From an uncultured Thalassotalea sp. (GTDB lineage: Bacteria > Pseudomonadota > Gammaproteobacteria > Enterobacterales > Alteromonadaceae): a stretch of DNA of 64,000 nucleotides. The stretch is taken from contig CANLNK010000001.1 of NCBI GenBank assembly GCA_947492575.1, forward strand, positions 62,001 to 126,000. The letters are read 5' to 3'. This document shows, one piece after another, positions 19,912-27,642 of the stretch. Under the pieces are notes generated by a model. That model made no database searches. It was not told the origin of the DNA and saw only the letters and a program-made list of their open reading frames with translations. Numbering within the stretch: position 1 is the first letter of the stretch; every line of letters starts with the position of its first letter. The translations under genes were made by a program, and so were the position numbers.

Positions 19912-20570
19912 TGGCAATGCGAAACACCTCTGTTAATAGACATCACCCTAAAGCTTCAGGTTTTACTTTGCTCGAAGTGCTTATCGCGATGGCAATTTTT
20001 TCTATTATCAGCCTCGCTAGTTTTAGTATTTTTGATACGGTATTTGAAAGTGATGACAAGTCGAAAGCCAGCAATGCGCGCTTAAATGAACTCAATCGAG
20101 CCTTTATGGTGATCGAGCGTGATATGCTGCAACTTGCGCGTCGCACCATTCGTATAAATGGTGAAGCACCGAGTGATAAGTATCTGCATATGGACGACCA
20201 AGGCTTCTTTTCGGAAACTAATGCCCTCGCATTTGTTCGCAGTGGCTGGTCAAACCCTGGTTACATGCTGCCGCGCAGTGATTTACAGTCAGTTGCTTAT
20301 CAACTCGACGATGAAACACTCAATCGCCTGCACTTTAATTTTGTCGATCCAGTCGTTGGCGCAGAACCTAAAGTGAGGCCACTTATCACCCAAGTCGATG
20401 ATGTAAAATTCGAATTCTATCGACAAGGTAAGTGGCAAAAAGAGCTCGTTGGCAAGAACTTGCCTCAAGCCCTAGCGATTATTATTCAAACGAAAGATTT
20501 CGGCGAAATTAGGCGCCAGTTTTTAATCCCCGGTGATCAAGACAAAACGTCAGGGGATGATGATGAATAA
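19908..20570 (+). CDS. gspJ: Type II secretion system minor pseudopilin GspJ
   Basis: A minor pseudopilin of the tip complex. The prepilin site is HPKASG/FTLLEVLIAMAIFSIISLAS with Glu5. The C-terminal domain has the family segments LNRAFMVIERDMLQLARR and LPQALAIIIQTKDFGEIRR. At 220 residues it is typical. Its ATG overlaps the gspI stop by 4 bp and its stop overlaps gspK. Confidence 0.96.
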   Translation: MMAMRNTSVNRHHPKASGFTLLEVLIAMAIFSIISLASFSIFDTVFESDDKSKASNARLNELNRAFMVIERDMLQLARRTIRINGEAPSDKYLHMDDQGFFSETNALAFVRSGWSNPGYMLPRSDLQSVAYQLDDETLNRLHFNFVDPVVGAEPKVRPLITQVDDVKFEFYRQGKWQKELVGKNLPQALAIIIQTKDFGEIRRQFLIPGDQDKTSGDDDE

Positions 20571-21579
20571 GCCGCTCACTCAAACTATTGGTGTTCAGCG
20601 ACATCAAGGTGTGGCGCTAATCACAGTGCTCTTGATTGTTGCATTAGCTGCGGTAATGGCGACAGAAATGACGGCTCGTTTACAAATTCAGCTGGCGCGC
20701 AGTACCAATATTCAATTTAATCAGCAGGCATACTGGTATGCCATGGGGGCGGAGTCGTTCGCCAAACGTGTACTAATTGCCGATAACCAAGCTGACCAGG
20801 AAGTCACGCATTTAAACCAACAATGGGCGCAAGGGTACAATAGCTTTCCGGTACCGCAGGGCGAAATTGCAGGTGGCCTAACTGATATGCACAGTTGCCT
20901 GAATTTGAATGCGTTGAAAGATGACGAAGCCAGTTCTTCTAACCCTTCAACACAAGAACTACCTGCACGAGAAGCGTTTGAGCGTTTAGTTGTGAAGCTA
21001 GAAGTAGAGGGCGTTGGTGAGTTTGAAGCTGAATACCTCGGAGATGCGCTGACAGATTGGCTAGATAGTGATGATGCTATTGCAAGCTCTGGCGGCGCCG
21101 AAGACAATGATTATGCCGCCAAAGAATTTCCATACTTTGCTGCAAATAGTTTATTGGCACGTGTTAGTGAGCTACGAGCCATTGAGCACTTTACACCTGC
21201 CATTATTGAAGCTCTAACGCCCTATGTCTGTGTTATTCCGGGTGTCGATAGTCATCAAATTAATATTAATACGATGACCGCCGACAATATTGTTTTGTTA
21301 GAAGCCTTGTTGGATATTAGCAACAGTGAAGCACAGTCTTTAATTGATGCGCGTGGCGAAAGTGGTTTTGAAAATATCAATGAATTATATGGGTTAGCTG
21401 AATTTACCAAATTAAAAATCAGCGACGAACAAAAACAACAGTTTGTAGTTGATAGCGAATATTTTACACTACAAGCTAATAGTCAATTTAATAATAGCTA
21501 TTTCAATCTAATTTCTGTCATGCAAGTTATTGATAATTCAAAAGTGAATGTAATTAGCCGCACTATAGGGCGTAAGTAA
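20563..21579 (+). CDS. gspK: Type II secretion system minor pseudopilin GspK
   Basis: The large minor pseudopilin that caps the pseudopilus. After QRHQG comes VALITVLLIVALAAVMATEM, which lacks Glu5 as is normal for GspK. The large insert domain holds the conserved SCLNLNAL, ALTDWLDSDD and the helix-hairpin-helix-like NINTMTADNIVLLEALL. I chose ATG 20563 because AGGGG (20552-20556) is 6 bp upstream; ATGs at 20557 and 20560 are in the same run. It is about 338 residues long. Confidence 0.95.
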   Translation: MNKPLTQTIGVQRHQGVALITVLLIVALAAVMATEMTARLQIQLARSTNIQFNQQAYWYAMGAESFAKRVLIADNQADQEVTHLNQQWAQGYNSFPVPQGEIAGGLTDMHSCLNLNALKDDEASSSNPSTQELPAREAFERLVVKLEVEGVGEFEAEYLGDALTDWLDSDDAIASSGGAEDNDYAAKEFPYFAANSLLARVSELRAIEHFTPAIIEALTPYVCVIPGVDSHQININTMTADNIVLLEALLDISNSEAQSLIDARGESGFENINELYGLAEFTKLKISDEQKQQFVVDSEYFTLQANSQFNNSYFNLISVMQVIDNSKVNVISRTIGRK

Positions 21580-22787
21580 TGAGCGAAACTTTATATATTC
21601 GTCTCGCCAGTCAGGCGAATCAACCACTGCCTTGGTTAGTGTGGTCACATCATCAAAAAGAGATCATCGCCAGTGGTGAACTACCCAATGCTGATGCGCT
21701 CGTTAATTTGCAAGATAAAGCGAAATCTCGACAGGTAGTCGCGCTGGCGCCAAGTAGTGACGTCAGTTTAAAAGCGCTTAAGGTGCCAGGGAAATCGCGC
21801 AAAGCCATTGCTCAAGCGGCGCCGTACATGCTTGAAGAAGAGTTAGCTCATGAAGTAGAAAACTTGTTTTTTGCTTACGGAAATTTGAGCCAGGACAGTG
21901 AAGGTCACAACTGTCTTACCGCTATCGCCACCAAAGACAAAATGGTTATGTGGCAAAGTTGGCTAACGCAAGCGGGCTTAGTATGTCGCACCATGGTACC
22001 GGAAGCGCTAATGTTACCTGAGCATCAAGGCAGCTGGACCGCAATCGCGCTCGGAGACCAGCTGATTTTACGTCAAGGGCAGTGGCAAGGCTTTACGCTC
22101 GATGCAACACAATGGCAACTACTAGCAAACCATTGGCAGCAGCTTGATCCTGTACCAAGTATTCATCATTACTCGCCCATTCCTGCAGTTCCTGCAACGA
22201 TCGACACTATTGCTGAGCCTGAGGAGTTACCTCTCGCGCTAATGGCGGAACAGCCAGTTATTTTGAACATGCTTCAGGGAGAGTTTGCTGTTAAAAACGA
22301 ACGCTCACCAGCCATCAAATATTGGTTAACTGCTGCTGGTCTTCTGGGGGTTGCGGTATTACTTCAACTGAGCGTCAAAGGTGCTGAGCTTTATCAAATC
22401 AATCAAGCGCAGGCGCAACTTGAAGAACAAATTATGTCGGCATATAAAAAAGCACTGCCAGAAACCAAACGAGTACGAATATCGACAGTGCGTTCACAGT
22501 TGAAGCGTAAAGTCGCTGAGCTAGGTGGAGGGAGTCAGTCAGCTGGCTTCCTGCCAATGCTAGCTAAACTCGAGAGAGCCTTTAAACAAGTGCCAAGCAT
22601 GCAAACCCAATCGATAAAATTTGACGGCAAGCGCAATGAGATTCGCTTGCAAACTGAAGCAAAAGATTACCAAAGTTTCGATAAGTTTAAATCTGTACTT
22701 GAACAAGCCAAACTTGACGTCACATTAGGTGCTCAAAACAATCAGGGCGAGTCTGTCACTGGTTCATTCAGTATTAAGGAGGTCTAA
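21579..22787 (+). CDS. gspL: Type II secretion system assembly protein GspL
   Basis: A bitopic inner-membrane protein that recruits the GspE ATPase. The cytoplasmic actin-like domain is residues 1-240 (SETLYIRLASQ, KAIAQAAPYMLEEELAHEVE). One membrane helix follows (YWLTAAGLLGVAVLLQLSV, about 248-266), then a periplasmic ferredoxin-like domain. At 402 residues it is normal. The start overlaps the gspK stop (TAATG) and the stop overlaps gspM in the same way. Confidence 0.95.
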   Translation: MSETLYIRLASQANQPLPWLVWSHHQKEIIASGELPNADALVNLQDKAKSRQVVALAPSSDVSLKALKVPGKSRKAIAQAAPYMLEEELAHEVENLFFAYGNLSQDSEGHNCLTAIATKDKMVMWQSWLTQAGLVCRTMVPEALMLPEHQGSWTAIALGDQLILRQGQWQGFTLDATQWQLLANHWQQLDPVPSIHHYSPIPAVPATIDTIAEPEELPLALMAEQPVILNMLQGEFAVKNERSPAIKYWLTAAGLLGVAVLLQLSVKGAELYQINQAQAQLEEQIMSAYKKALPETKRVRISTVRSQLKRKVAELGGGSQSAGFLPMLAKLERAFKQVPSMQTQSIKFDGKRNEIRLQTEAKDYQSFDKFKSVLEQAKLDVTLGAQNNQGESVTGSFSIKEV

Positions 22788-23254
22788 TGAAACAGTGGTG
22801 GCAACAACTTCAACAACGCGAGCAGCAACTCGTTATTGCAATGACAGTATTAGTCGTCGTTTTTGTACTTTTCCAAGGAATTTGGAAGCCGTTAAGCGAA
22901 AATGTTGAAAAGGCAAACAGTAAATATAAACGCACACAAGACCTAATGGCTTACGTGCAAGAAAATACTGCCTTGCTTAAGCAATCAGGTAAGCAAGTGG
23001 TAAACCGTTCGGGCGGTTCACTTTCAAGTATTGTTAACCGTGCAGCGAGCCAATATCAAATCACCATAGACCGTGTTCAACCACAAGGTGAAACCGTCCA
23101 AGTTTGGATAGATGAAGTTGGCTTCAACCCATTTTTACAATGGTTAGATAGTCTATCTCGTGAACATGGCTTAACAGTTAGCAACATCGACATTGTTAAA
23201 GGTAACAATGATGGCGTTGTAAAAGTGCGACGCTTACAAATCTCTCGCGGTTAA
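22787..23254 (+). CDS. gspM: Type II secretion system protein GspM
   Basis: The inner-membrane partner that stabilises GspL. It has the typical N-terminus WWQQLQQREQQLVIAM leading into one membrane helix (VLVVVFVLFQGIW, about residues 21-33), then a periplasmic ferredoxin-like domain of about 120 residues (SIVNRAASQYQITIDRVQP). The 155-residue length fits. It starts on the gspL stop codon. Confidence 0.95.
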   Translation: MKQWWQQLQQREQQLVIAMTVLVVVFVLFQGIWKPLSENVEKANSKYKRTQDLMAYVQENTALLKQSGKQVVNRSGGSLSSIVNRAASQYQITIDRVQPQGETVQVWIDEVGFNPFLQWLDSLSREHGLTVSNIDIVKGNNDGVVKVRRLQISRG

Positions 23255-23271
23255 TTTTGGGTTACAACTAA

Positions 23272-24015
23272 ATGAAAACAACTATTGGCTTAATTGCTAC
23301 GTTTATCTTTGTTTATCTTATTTTCGTGGTAACGCAAGTACCTGCAAATATCGCCTTAGGCTGGTTTAAATTGCCAAGTAATGTCAACGTTGGACAGGTA
23401 AGCGGCTCTGTGTGGAACACGGAGTTGAGTGGCATCGAAGTTAACGGCTTTGCTGTGAACAACGTTAAAACATCCTTGTCTCCACTATCTCTGTTGACTT
23501 TATCTCCTGCGTTAGACGCCACCTTTGGCGGTAATTTATCGGCTGGACCGCAGGGTGTAGCTAGTGCGCGCTTGAGTAGTAATTCGCAGACGTTAACTGA
23601 TACGCAAGTGATGATGGCTGCTGCTGATATTGTACCTTATCTTCCGGTACCTATTCCTGTAGAGGCGTTTGGTCAGGTCACTTTAAATATTGAACAGCTT
23701 GAAATTGTTGAAGGCAAGTGTGTGCAAGCTGTGGGCACTATAGCGTGGCAAGGGGCGGCTTTGATTGCCCTCGAACAAGAAATTGAGTTAGGTAGTTTCA
23801 ATGGCAGCCTGAGCTGCCAGGGCGATCGCTTTGCATTAGCACTAGATACCAATAATCGCTTGGGACTAAGTTACACTGCTTCTATTGATTTAAATGGTCG
23901 CCTCAGAGGCAATGGCTATATCCAACCGGGTGCTAATTTTCCTGCTCAATTAAGAGAAGCGTTACCATTTATTGGCCGACCGGACAACCAAGGGCGTTAT
24001 CAACTTAAGCTCTAA
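23272..24015 (+). CDS. gspN: Type II secretion system protein GspN
   Basis: GspN, the last gene of the operon; its role in secretion is accessory and poorly defined. It has an N-terminal membrane anchor (IGLIATFIFVYLIFVVTQVP), then a beta-rich periplasmic part with LPSNVNVGQVSGSVWN and the terminal YIQPGANFPAQLREALPFIG. At 247 residues it is typical. It begins 17 bp after gspM and is convergent with yrfG. Confidence 0.93.
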   Translation: MKTTIGLIATFIFVYLIFVVTQVPANIALGWFKLPSNVNVGQVSGSVWNTELSGIEVNGFAVNNVKTSLSPLSLLTLSPALDATFGGNLSAGPQGVASARLSSNSQTLTDTQVMMAAADIVPYLPVPIPVEAFGQVTLNIEQLEIVEGKCVQAVGTIAWQGAALIALEQEIELGSFNGSLSCQGDRFALALDTNNRLGLSYTASIDLNGRLRGNGYIQPGANFPAQLREALPFIGRPDNQGRYQLKL

Positions 24016-24104
24016 GCGGAAGCTATAACGCTCTTTCACATAAAACCACAGGTTAAAAGCAATCGTTAGCGGAACTATGGTTAGCTAGGCAATCGCTAGC
24101 AAGC

Positions 24105-24779
24105 CTATGCCTGTGGTGTTGCCAATATCTCTTTTGTCATTTCTCGATAATCTATCACAGCAGGATAGTTGTCGATCTCTCTTATGCCCTGTTTACTGTC
24201 GGGATTTGCTACTGCTAATAAATGCTTAATACCAAAGCGCTTCGCAGAGTCCAGAATAGTGAGGCTGTCATCAACAAATAGGGTGTGGTTGCTATCAAAT
24301 TCTTCCATTGTTTGTAGCTTTTGCCACAGTATTTGTGACTCCTTCGTCGCGCCAAATTCATGGGTTGAATAGAGCTTGTCGAAGTATTTATCTAATTGGG
24401 TCTTCTCAATTTTCAACGACAAGCTATCTGGGTGAGCATTCGTCACTAAAACAACTTTACGACCACTTTTTCGAAGCGCCATAAGAAATTCATGAGCATC
24501 TTCTCGTAACGTAATTAAGTGTTCGAGTTCACGTTTTAACTCCATAATCGGCATTTGTGTTTGGTCTGCCCAATAATCCAAGCAATACCAAGCAATTGTG
24601 CCTTCAACTTGTTGGTAATGACCAGTGAGTTTTGCACGTGCTTCTGCAGCTGTCATTCCATTGTGTTCAGCGTAACGCATCGGTAGATGCTCTAGCCAAA
24701 ATTGATTGTCGAAGTGAAGATCGAGAATGGTTCCGTCCATGTCTAACAAAACAGTGGAAATTTCTGACCAATCAAGCAT
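24105..24779 (-). CDS. yrfG: HAD-family GMP/IMP nucleotidase YrfG
   Basis: A cytoplasmic HAD phosphatase; E. coli YrfG acts on GMP and IMP. Motif I is LLDMDGTILDL, motif II VLVTNAHPDS and motif IV LFVDDSLTILDSA. The segment NQFWLEHLPMRYAEHNGM matches the YrfG cap region. I chose ATG 24779 (MLDWSEIS) because GGAATAA lies just upstream on the minus strand; the ATG at 24800 lacks a ribosome site. It is divergent from nudE, as in related genomes where yrfG and nudE adjoin. Confidence 0.92.
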   Translation of the reverse strand: MLDWSEISTVLLDMDGTILDLHFDNQFWLEHLPMRYAEHNGMTAAEARAKLTGHYQQVEGTIAWYCLDYWADQTQMPIMELKRELEHLITLREDAHEFLMALRKSGRKVVLVTNAHPDSLSLKIEKTQLDKYFDKLYSTHEFGATKESQILWQKLQTMEEFDSNHTLFVDDSLTILDSAKRFGIKHLLAVANPDSKQGIREIDNYPAVIDYREMTKEILATPQA

Positions 24780-24939
24780 AGATTTATTCCAAGAAAACAT
24801 CTTATTATGGCATTATACCAATTGAATTTAATAATTGGTCATTCAGTGAGAATTAAAGAACTTATTCTCGTTGGTATAAAACCATGGAAGCTGGCTTGCT
24901 CATCCACTCTTTTTATTATTTTGCCTTTTACGGACGACA

Positions 24940-25512
24940 ATGAACGACAAAAAGTGCTTACCGGAAATTACTGACAGACGAACAACGGCGCATAGCCGCT
25001 TCTTTGCGGTTGAGGAAATTGACTTAACCTTTAGTAATGGCGAAAAGCGCGTTTATGAGCGAATGAAAGGCACCGGTCGAGGTGCTGTAATGATCGTACC
25101 TATGCTCGATAGCAACACCATGTTGCTCGTACGTGAGTATTGTGCCGGTAGCCACAGTTATGAACTGGGGTTTCCTAAAGGGCTTATTGATCAAGGTGAG
25201 ATAGGAGAACAAGCAGCGAATCGTGAGCTGCAAGAAGAAATTGGTTATGGTGCCAACTCGTTAGCGCATATTCACAACGTTGCTATGGCCCCTGCATTTT
25301 TTAACGCGCAAATGGAAATCTTTCTTGCAACAGATCTCTACCCTTCAAAGTTAGAAGGTGACGAACCAGAGCCTCTAGAAATTGTCCCCTGGCCAATCGA
25401 AAATTATCTCGAGTTATTGGCGCAACCAGACTTTAATGAAGCACGTTCAGTTGCTGCACTAATGTTGGTCAGAGACAAATTACAACGTAATGAGGAGGGC
25501 AGCAATGAGTGA
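24940..25512 (+). CDS. nudE: ADP compounds hydrolase NudE (Nudix)
   Basis: A Nudix hydrolase that cleaves ADP-ribose, Ap3A and NADH. The Nudix box is intact: GLIDQGEIGEQAANRELQEE followed by IGY (G-x5-E-x7-REUxEExGU). The following AMAPAFFNAQMEIFLATDLYPS matches the NudE branch. At 190 residues it is normal. Its stop overlaps the cysQ start by 8 bp, giving a nudE-cysQ operon as in Vibrio. Confidence 0.94.
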   Translation: MNDKKCLPEITDRRTTAHSRFFAVEEIDLTFSNGEKRVYERMKGTGRGAVMIVPMLDSNTMLLVREYCAGSHSYELGFPKGLIDQGEIGEQAANRELQEEIGYGANSLAHIHNVAMAPAFFNAQMEIFLATDLYPSKLEGDEPEPLEIVPWPIENYLELLAQPDFNEARSVAALMLVRDKLQRNEEGSNE

Positions 25513-26329
25513 TGATAAGCTGCTTTCAATCGCAATCGAAACCGCTAAATTAGCCGGCGAACAGGTATTGGAATTCTATCAAAAACGCAATTTCACCTCT
25601 GAAATTAAAGAAGATGATAGTCCTGTTACCAGCGCAGACATTGCCGCAAATACGGTTATTATGGAACGATTGCAAGCTTTGACGCCCGATATCCCGATTA
25701 TTTCTGAAGAAGTCGGTGCATTACCGTTAAACGAGCGTGAGCAATGGCAACGATATTGGTTGTTAGATCCTATTGATGGCACTGGTGAGTTTATTATTGG
25801 CAGCGGTGATTTTGCGGTAAATATCGCGCTTGTCGAGCAGGGGTGGCCAACCATTGGTGTGATTCACGCACCAGACCACCACTTAACGTACTATGCGCAA
25901 AAGGGAAAAGGTGCGTTTAAAGACAATGGTCAATCGAGTAAACAAATCTTTGTTGAACCCTATCGCGAAGGTCGTCCTATAAAGGTGGCGATAAGTCGTC
26001 GTCAAGAATTGGGATTAATGGGACAATACCTTAACACTGATTTCGAGTTTGAGTATATCGCCCTAGGCAGTTGTTCGCTCAAGAACTGCTTAATCGCTGA
26101 AGGTGGAGCAGACTGTTATCTGAGAATTGGCCCGACAGGTGAATGGGATACGGGGGCAAGCCAATGCATTTTGGAGCAAGCAGGCGGCACGATAATAGAC
26201 AGTGAGTTCAATCCACTAAGCTATAATCGTCGTAAGACACTGATGAACCCAGACTTCCTTAGTTTAGGTGATCAGGAGTTCCCGTGGAAAAAAATTATTA
26301 AACCTCATCGAGCAGACAGAGAGCTTTAG
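25505..26329 (+). CDS. cysQ: 3'(2'),5'-bisphosphate nucleotidase CysQ
   Basis: CysQ removes the 3'-phosphate from PAP, the by-product of sulfate assimilation, on the cytoplasmic side. The metal-binding motifs of the inositol-monophosphatase fold are present: EE in ISEEVG, DPIDGTGEFI and GEWDTGASQCI. I chose ATG 25505, which follows GAGGAGGG closely and overlaps the nudE stop; the frame extends further to 25490. It has 274 residues. Confidence 0.95.
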   Translation: MSDDKLLSIAIETAKLAGEQVLEFYQKRNFTSEIKEDDSPVTSADIAANTVIMERLQALTPDIPIISEEVGALPLNEREQWQRYWLLDPIDGTGEFIIGSGDFAVNIALVEQGWPTIGVIHAPDHHLTYYAQKGKGAFKDNGQSSKQIFVEPYREGRPIKVAISRRQELGLMGQYLNTDFEFEYIALGSCSLKNCLIAEGGADCYLRIGPTGEWDTGASQCILEQAGGTIIDSEFNPLSYNRRKTLMNPDFLSLGDQEFPWKKIIKPHRADREL

Positions 26330-26435
26330 TCACCTATGAGGAGTGACGGGGTTGTGATGCATAGGCCAGTATAACCCCTGACACACTCGATGACGTTCTT
26401 GAAAACAATAACAGCCAGATTTAAGGATATGATAA

Positions 26436-27023
26436 ATGCGTAACGTGTTTAAAAAAGTGGCAGTAATTGCCTTGCTAACTTCTTCTTTTCCAGCATTGAG
26501 CCAATGGCAGATTGACAATGATTACTCAACGCTAAGCTTTATCAGTACAAAGAACTCGGAAATTGCTGAGGTACACCATTTCGATAAAGTGATGGGCAAC
26601 GTTGATGACAATAAAGGTAAAGTAACATTTGTTATCGATTTGGCCAGCGTTAATACTATGATTCCTATCCGCGATCAGCGTATGCGCGATTTCTTGTTTA
26701 AGACTTCGGAATTTAGCAAAGCAACATTTTCTGCCGATGTTGATACCGCTTTTCTAAAGGCTTTACCCGTTGGCCAACAGAAGCAGATTAAACTTTCGGG
26801 GGAAATTGACTTACACGGTCAGCAGCAAACCGTTACAGTAGAAGTGCAAATTGCCAAGCTAACCAAAGACAGGTTATTAGTAAATTCAGTGAAACCTGTA
26901 GTCCTGAATGCTAAGTCATTTAAGCTGGCTGCAGGCGTAGCTAAGCTTCAAGAAATTGCCGGGTTAGCGAACATTAGTAATGCTGTACCAGTATCATTTA
27001 GCCTAACTTTTGTGGATAAGTAA
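26436..27023 (+). CDS. YceI family periplasmic lipid-binding-like protein
   Basis: A secreted YceI-domain protein, a small beta-barrel of the lipocalin-like TT1927B fold that binds isoprenoid or similar lipids in studied members. The signal peptide ends at PALSQW. The mature part starts with the typical WQIDNDYSTLSFISTKN, has VIDLASVNTMIPIRDQRMRDFLF and ends with VPVSFSLTFVDK. At 195 residues it is standard. It has its own terminator, so it is probably monocistronic. The ligand is unknown. Confidence 0.93.
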   Translation: MRNVFKKVAVIALLTSSFPALSQWQIDNDYSTLSFISTKNSEIAEVHHFDKVMGNVDDNKGKVTFVIDLASVNTMIPIRDQRMRDFLFKTSEFSKATFSADVDTAFLKALPVGQQKQIKLSGEIDLHGQQQTVTVEVQIAKLTKDRLLVNSVKPVVLNAKSFKLAAGVAKLQEIAGLANISNAVPVSFSLTFVDK

Positions 27024-27068
27024 CACATAAACCGACAGTTACGAAAAGTAACATCTTTATTTTTTACA

Positions 27069-27102
27069 CGAAAAGCCAGCATTGACGCTGGCTTTTCGTT
27101 TT
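27069..27102 (+). terminator. Rho-independent terminator of the YceI gene
   Basis: A 12-bp perfect stem, CGAAAAGCCAGC/GCTGGCTTTTCG (27069-27080 and 27087-27098), has loop ATTGAC and is followed by TTTTC. It works mainly for the plus strand, and its A/T-rich arms could allow bidirectional use. Confidence 0.88.
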
Positions 27103-27642
27103 CTGTATATAAAATATGCTAATCCGCTTTGTATACAATTTGATTAGCGCACACGTGTATGCTAAAAAATAGTGGTACGAGCAGTTCGGGGGAGTCTGCT
27201 CGTCTATTACAACTAGGTACACGGGTGTTTAAGTTTAGCGTATTGGATTAAGCGCATTCGACGTTAGTTAATGGGGACATCGCAAGATGTTTAACTGGCT
27301 GAGACTGTGCCTAGGGCGTATTGATTTTTCGAGGTTGTTTTTGCAGCAATTTATGATGTTTTTATACAAGGCAGAGCTTATGTCGTGTGGTTATTCCACA
27401 TAAATAAGTGATAACGTAGTAGAAAGGCATCATAAATGCTGTCCTAAGTTTGTAGTAAAAGGGATTCGTTTAAATGCATTTTTTTCATTGTTACTTGCTC
27501 TTTACGTAGAATGACTATGCGTATCACAAGTGCCGCGGTAAAAATGCATTTAATTCGAACAAAATCTAACCCTGAAAGATCAACACGCCCTAGTATCGTC
27601 CTGTGTTAAGCCGTCACCCTTATAATAATTGAGGGAACAACC
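27103..27642 (+). other. Long non-coding stretch upstream of the acylase gene
   Basis: No convincing gene lies in these 540 bases. Visible items are a stem at 27177-27184/27196-27203 (ACGAGCAG/CTGCTCGT) with the G-rich loop TTCGGGGGAGT, and a TATAAT at 27621-27626, only 5 bp before the ribosome site GAGGGA of the acylase. A 38-codon open frame (27297-27413) starts after GGGGA but has no features supporting a real protein. The length would suit a structured leader or an unrecognised small RNA. Confidence 0.4.

Noticed and set aside
24041-24117. ACCACAGG/CCTGTGGT inverted repeat spanning the gspN-yrfG junction
   Set aside because: Arms are about 57 bp apart and one lies in the yrfG coding region; no U tract supports a terminator.
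27297-27413. 38-codon open frame after GGGGA in the long stretch before the acylase
   Set aside because: No signal, helix or domain pattern and ordinary composition for non-coding DNA; not listed as a gene.
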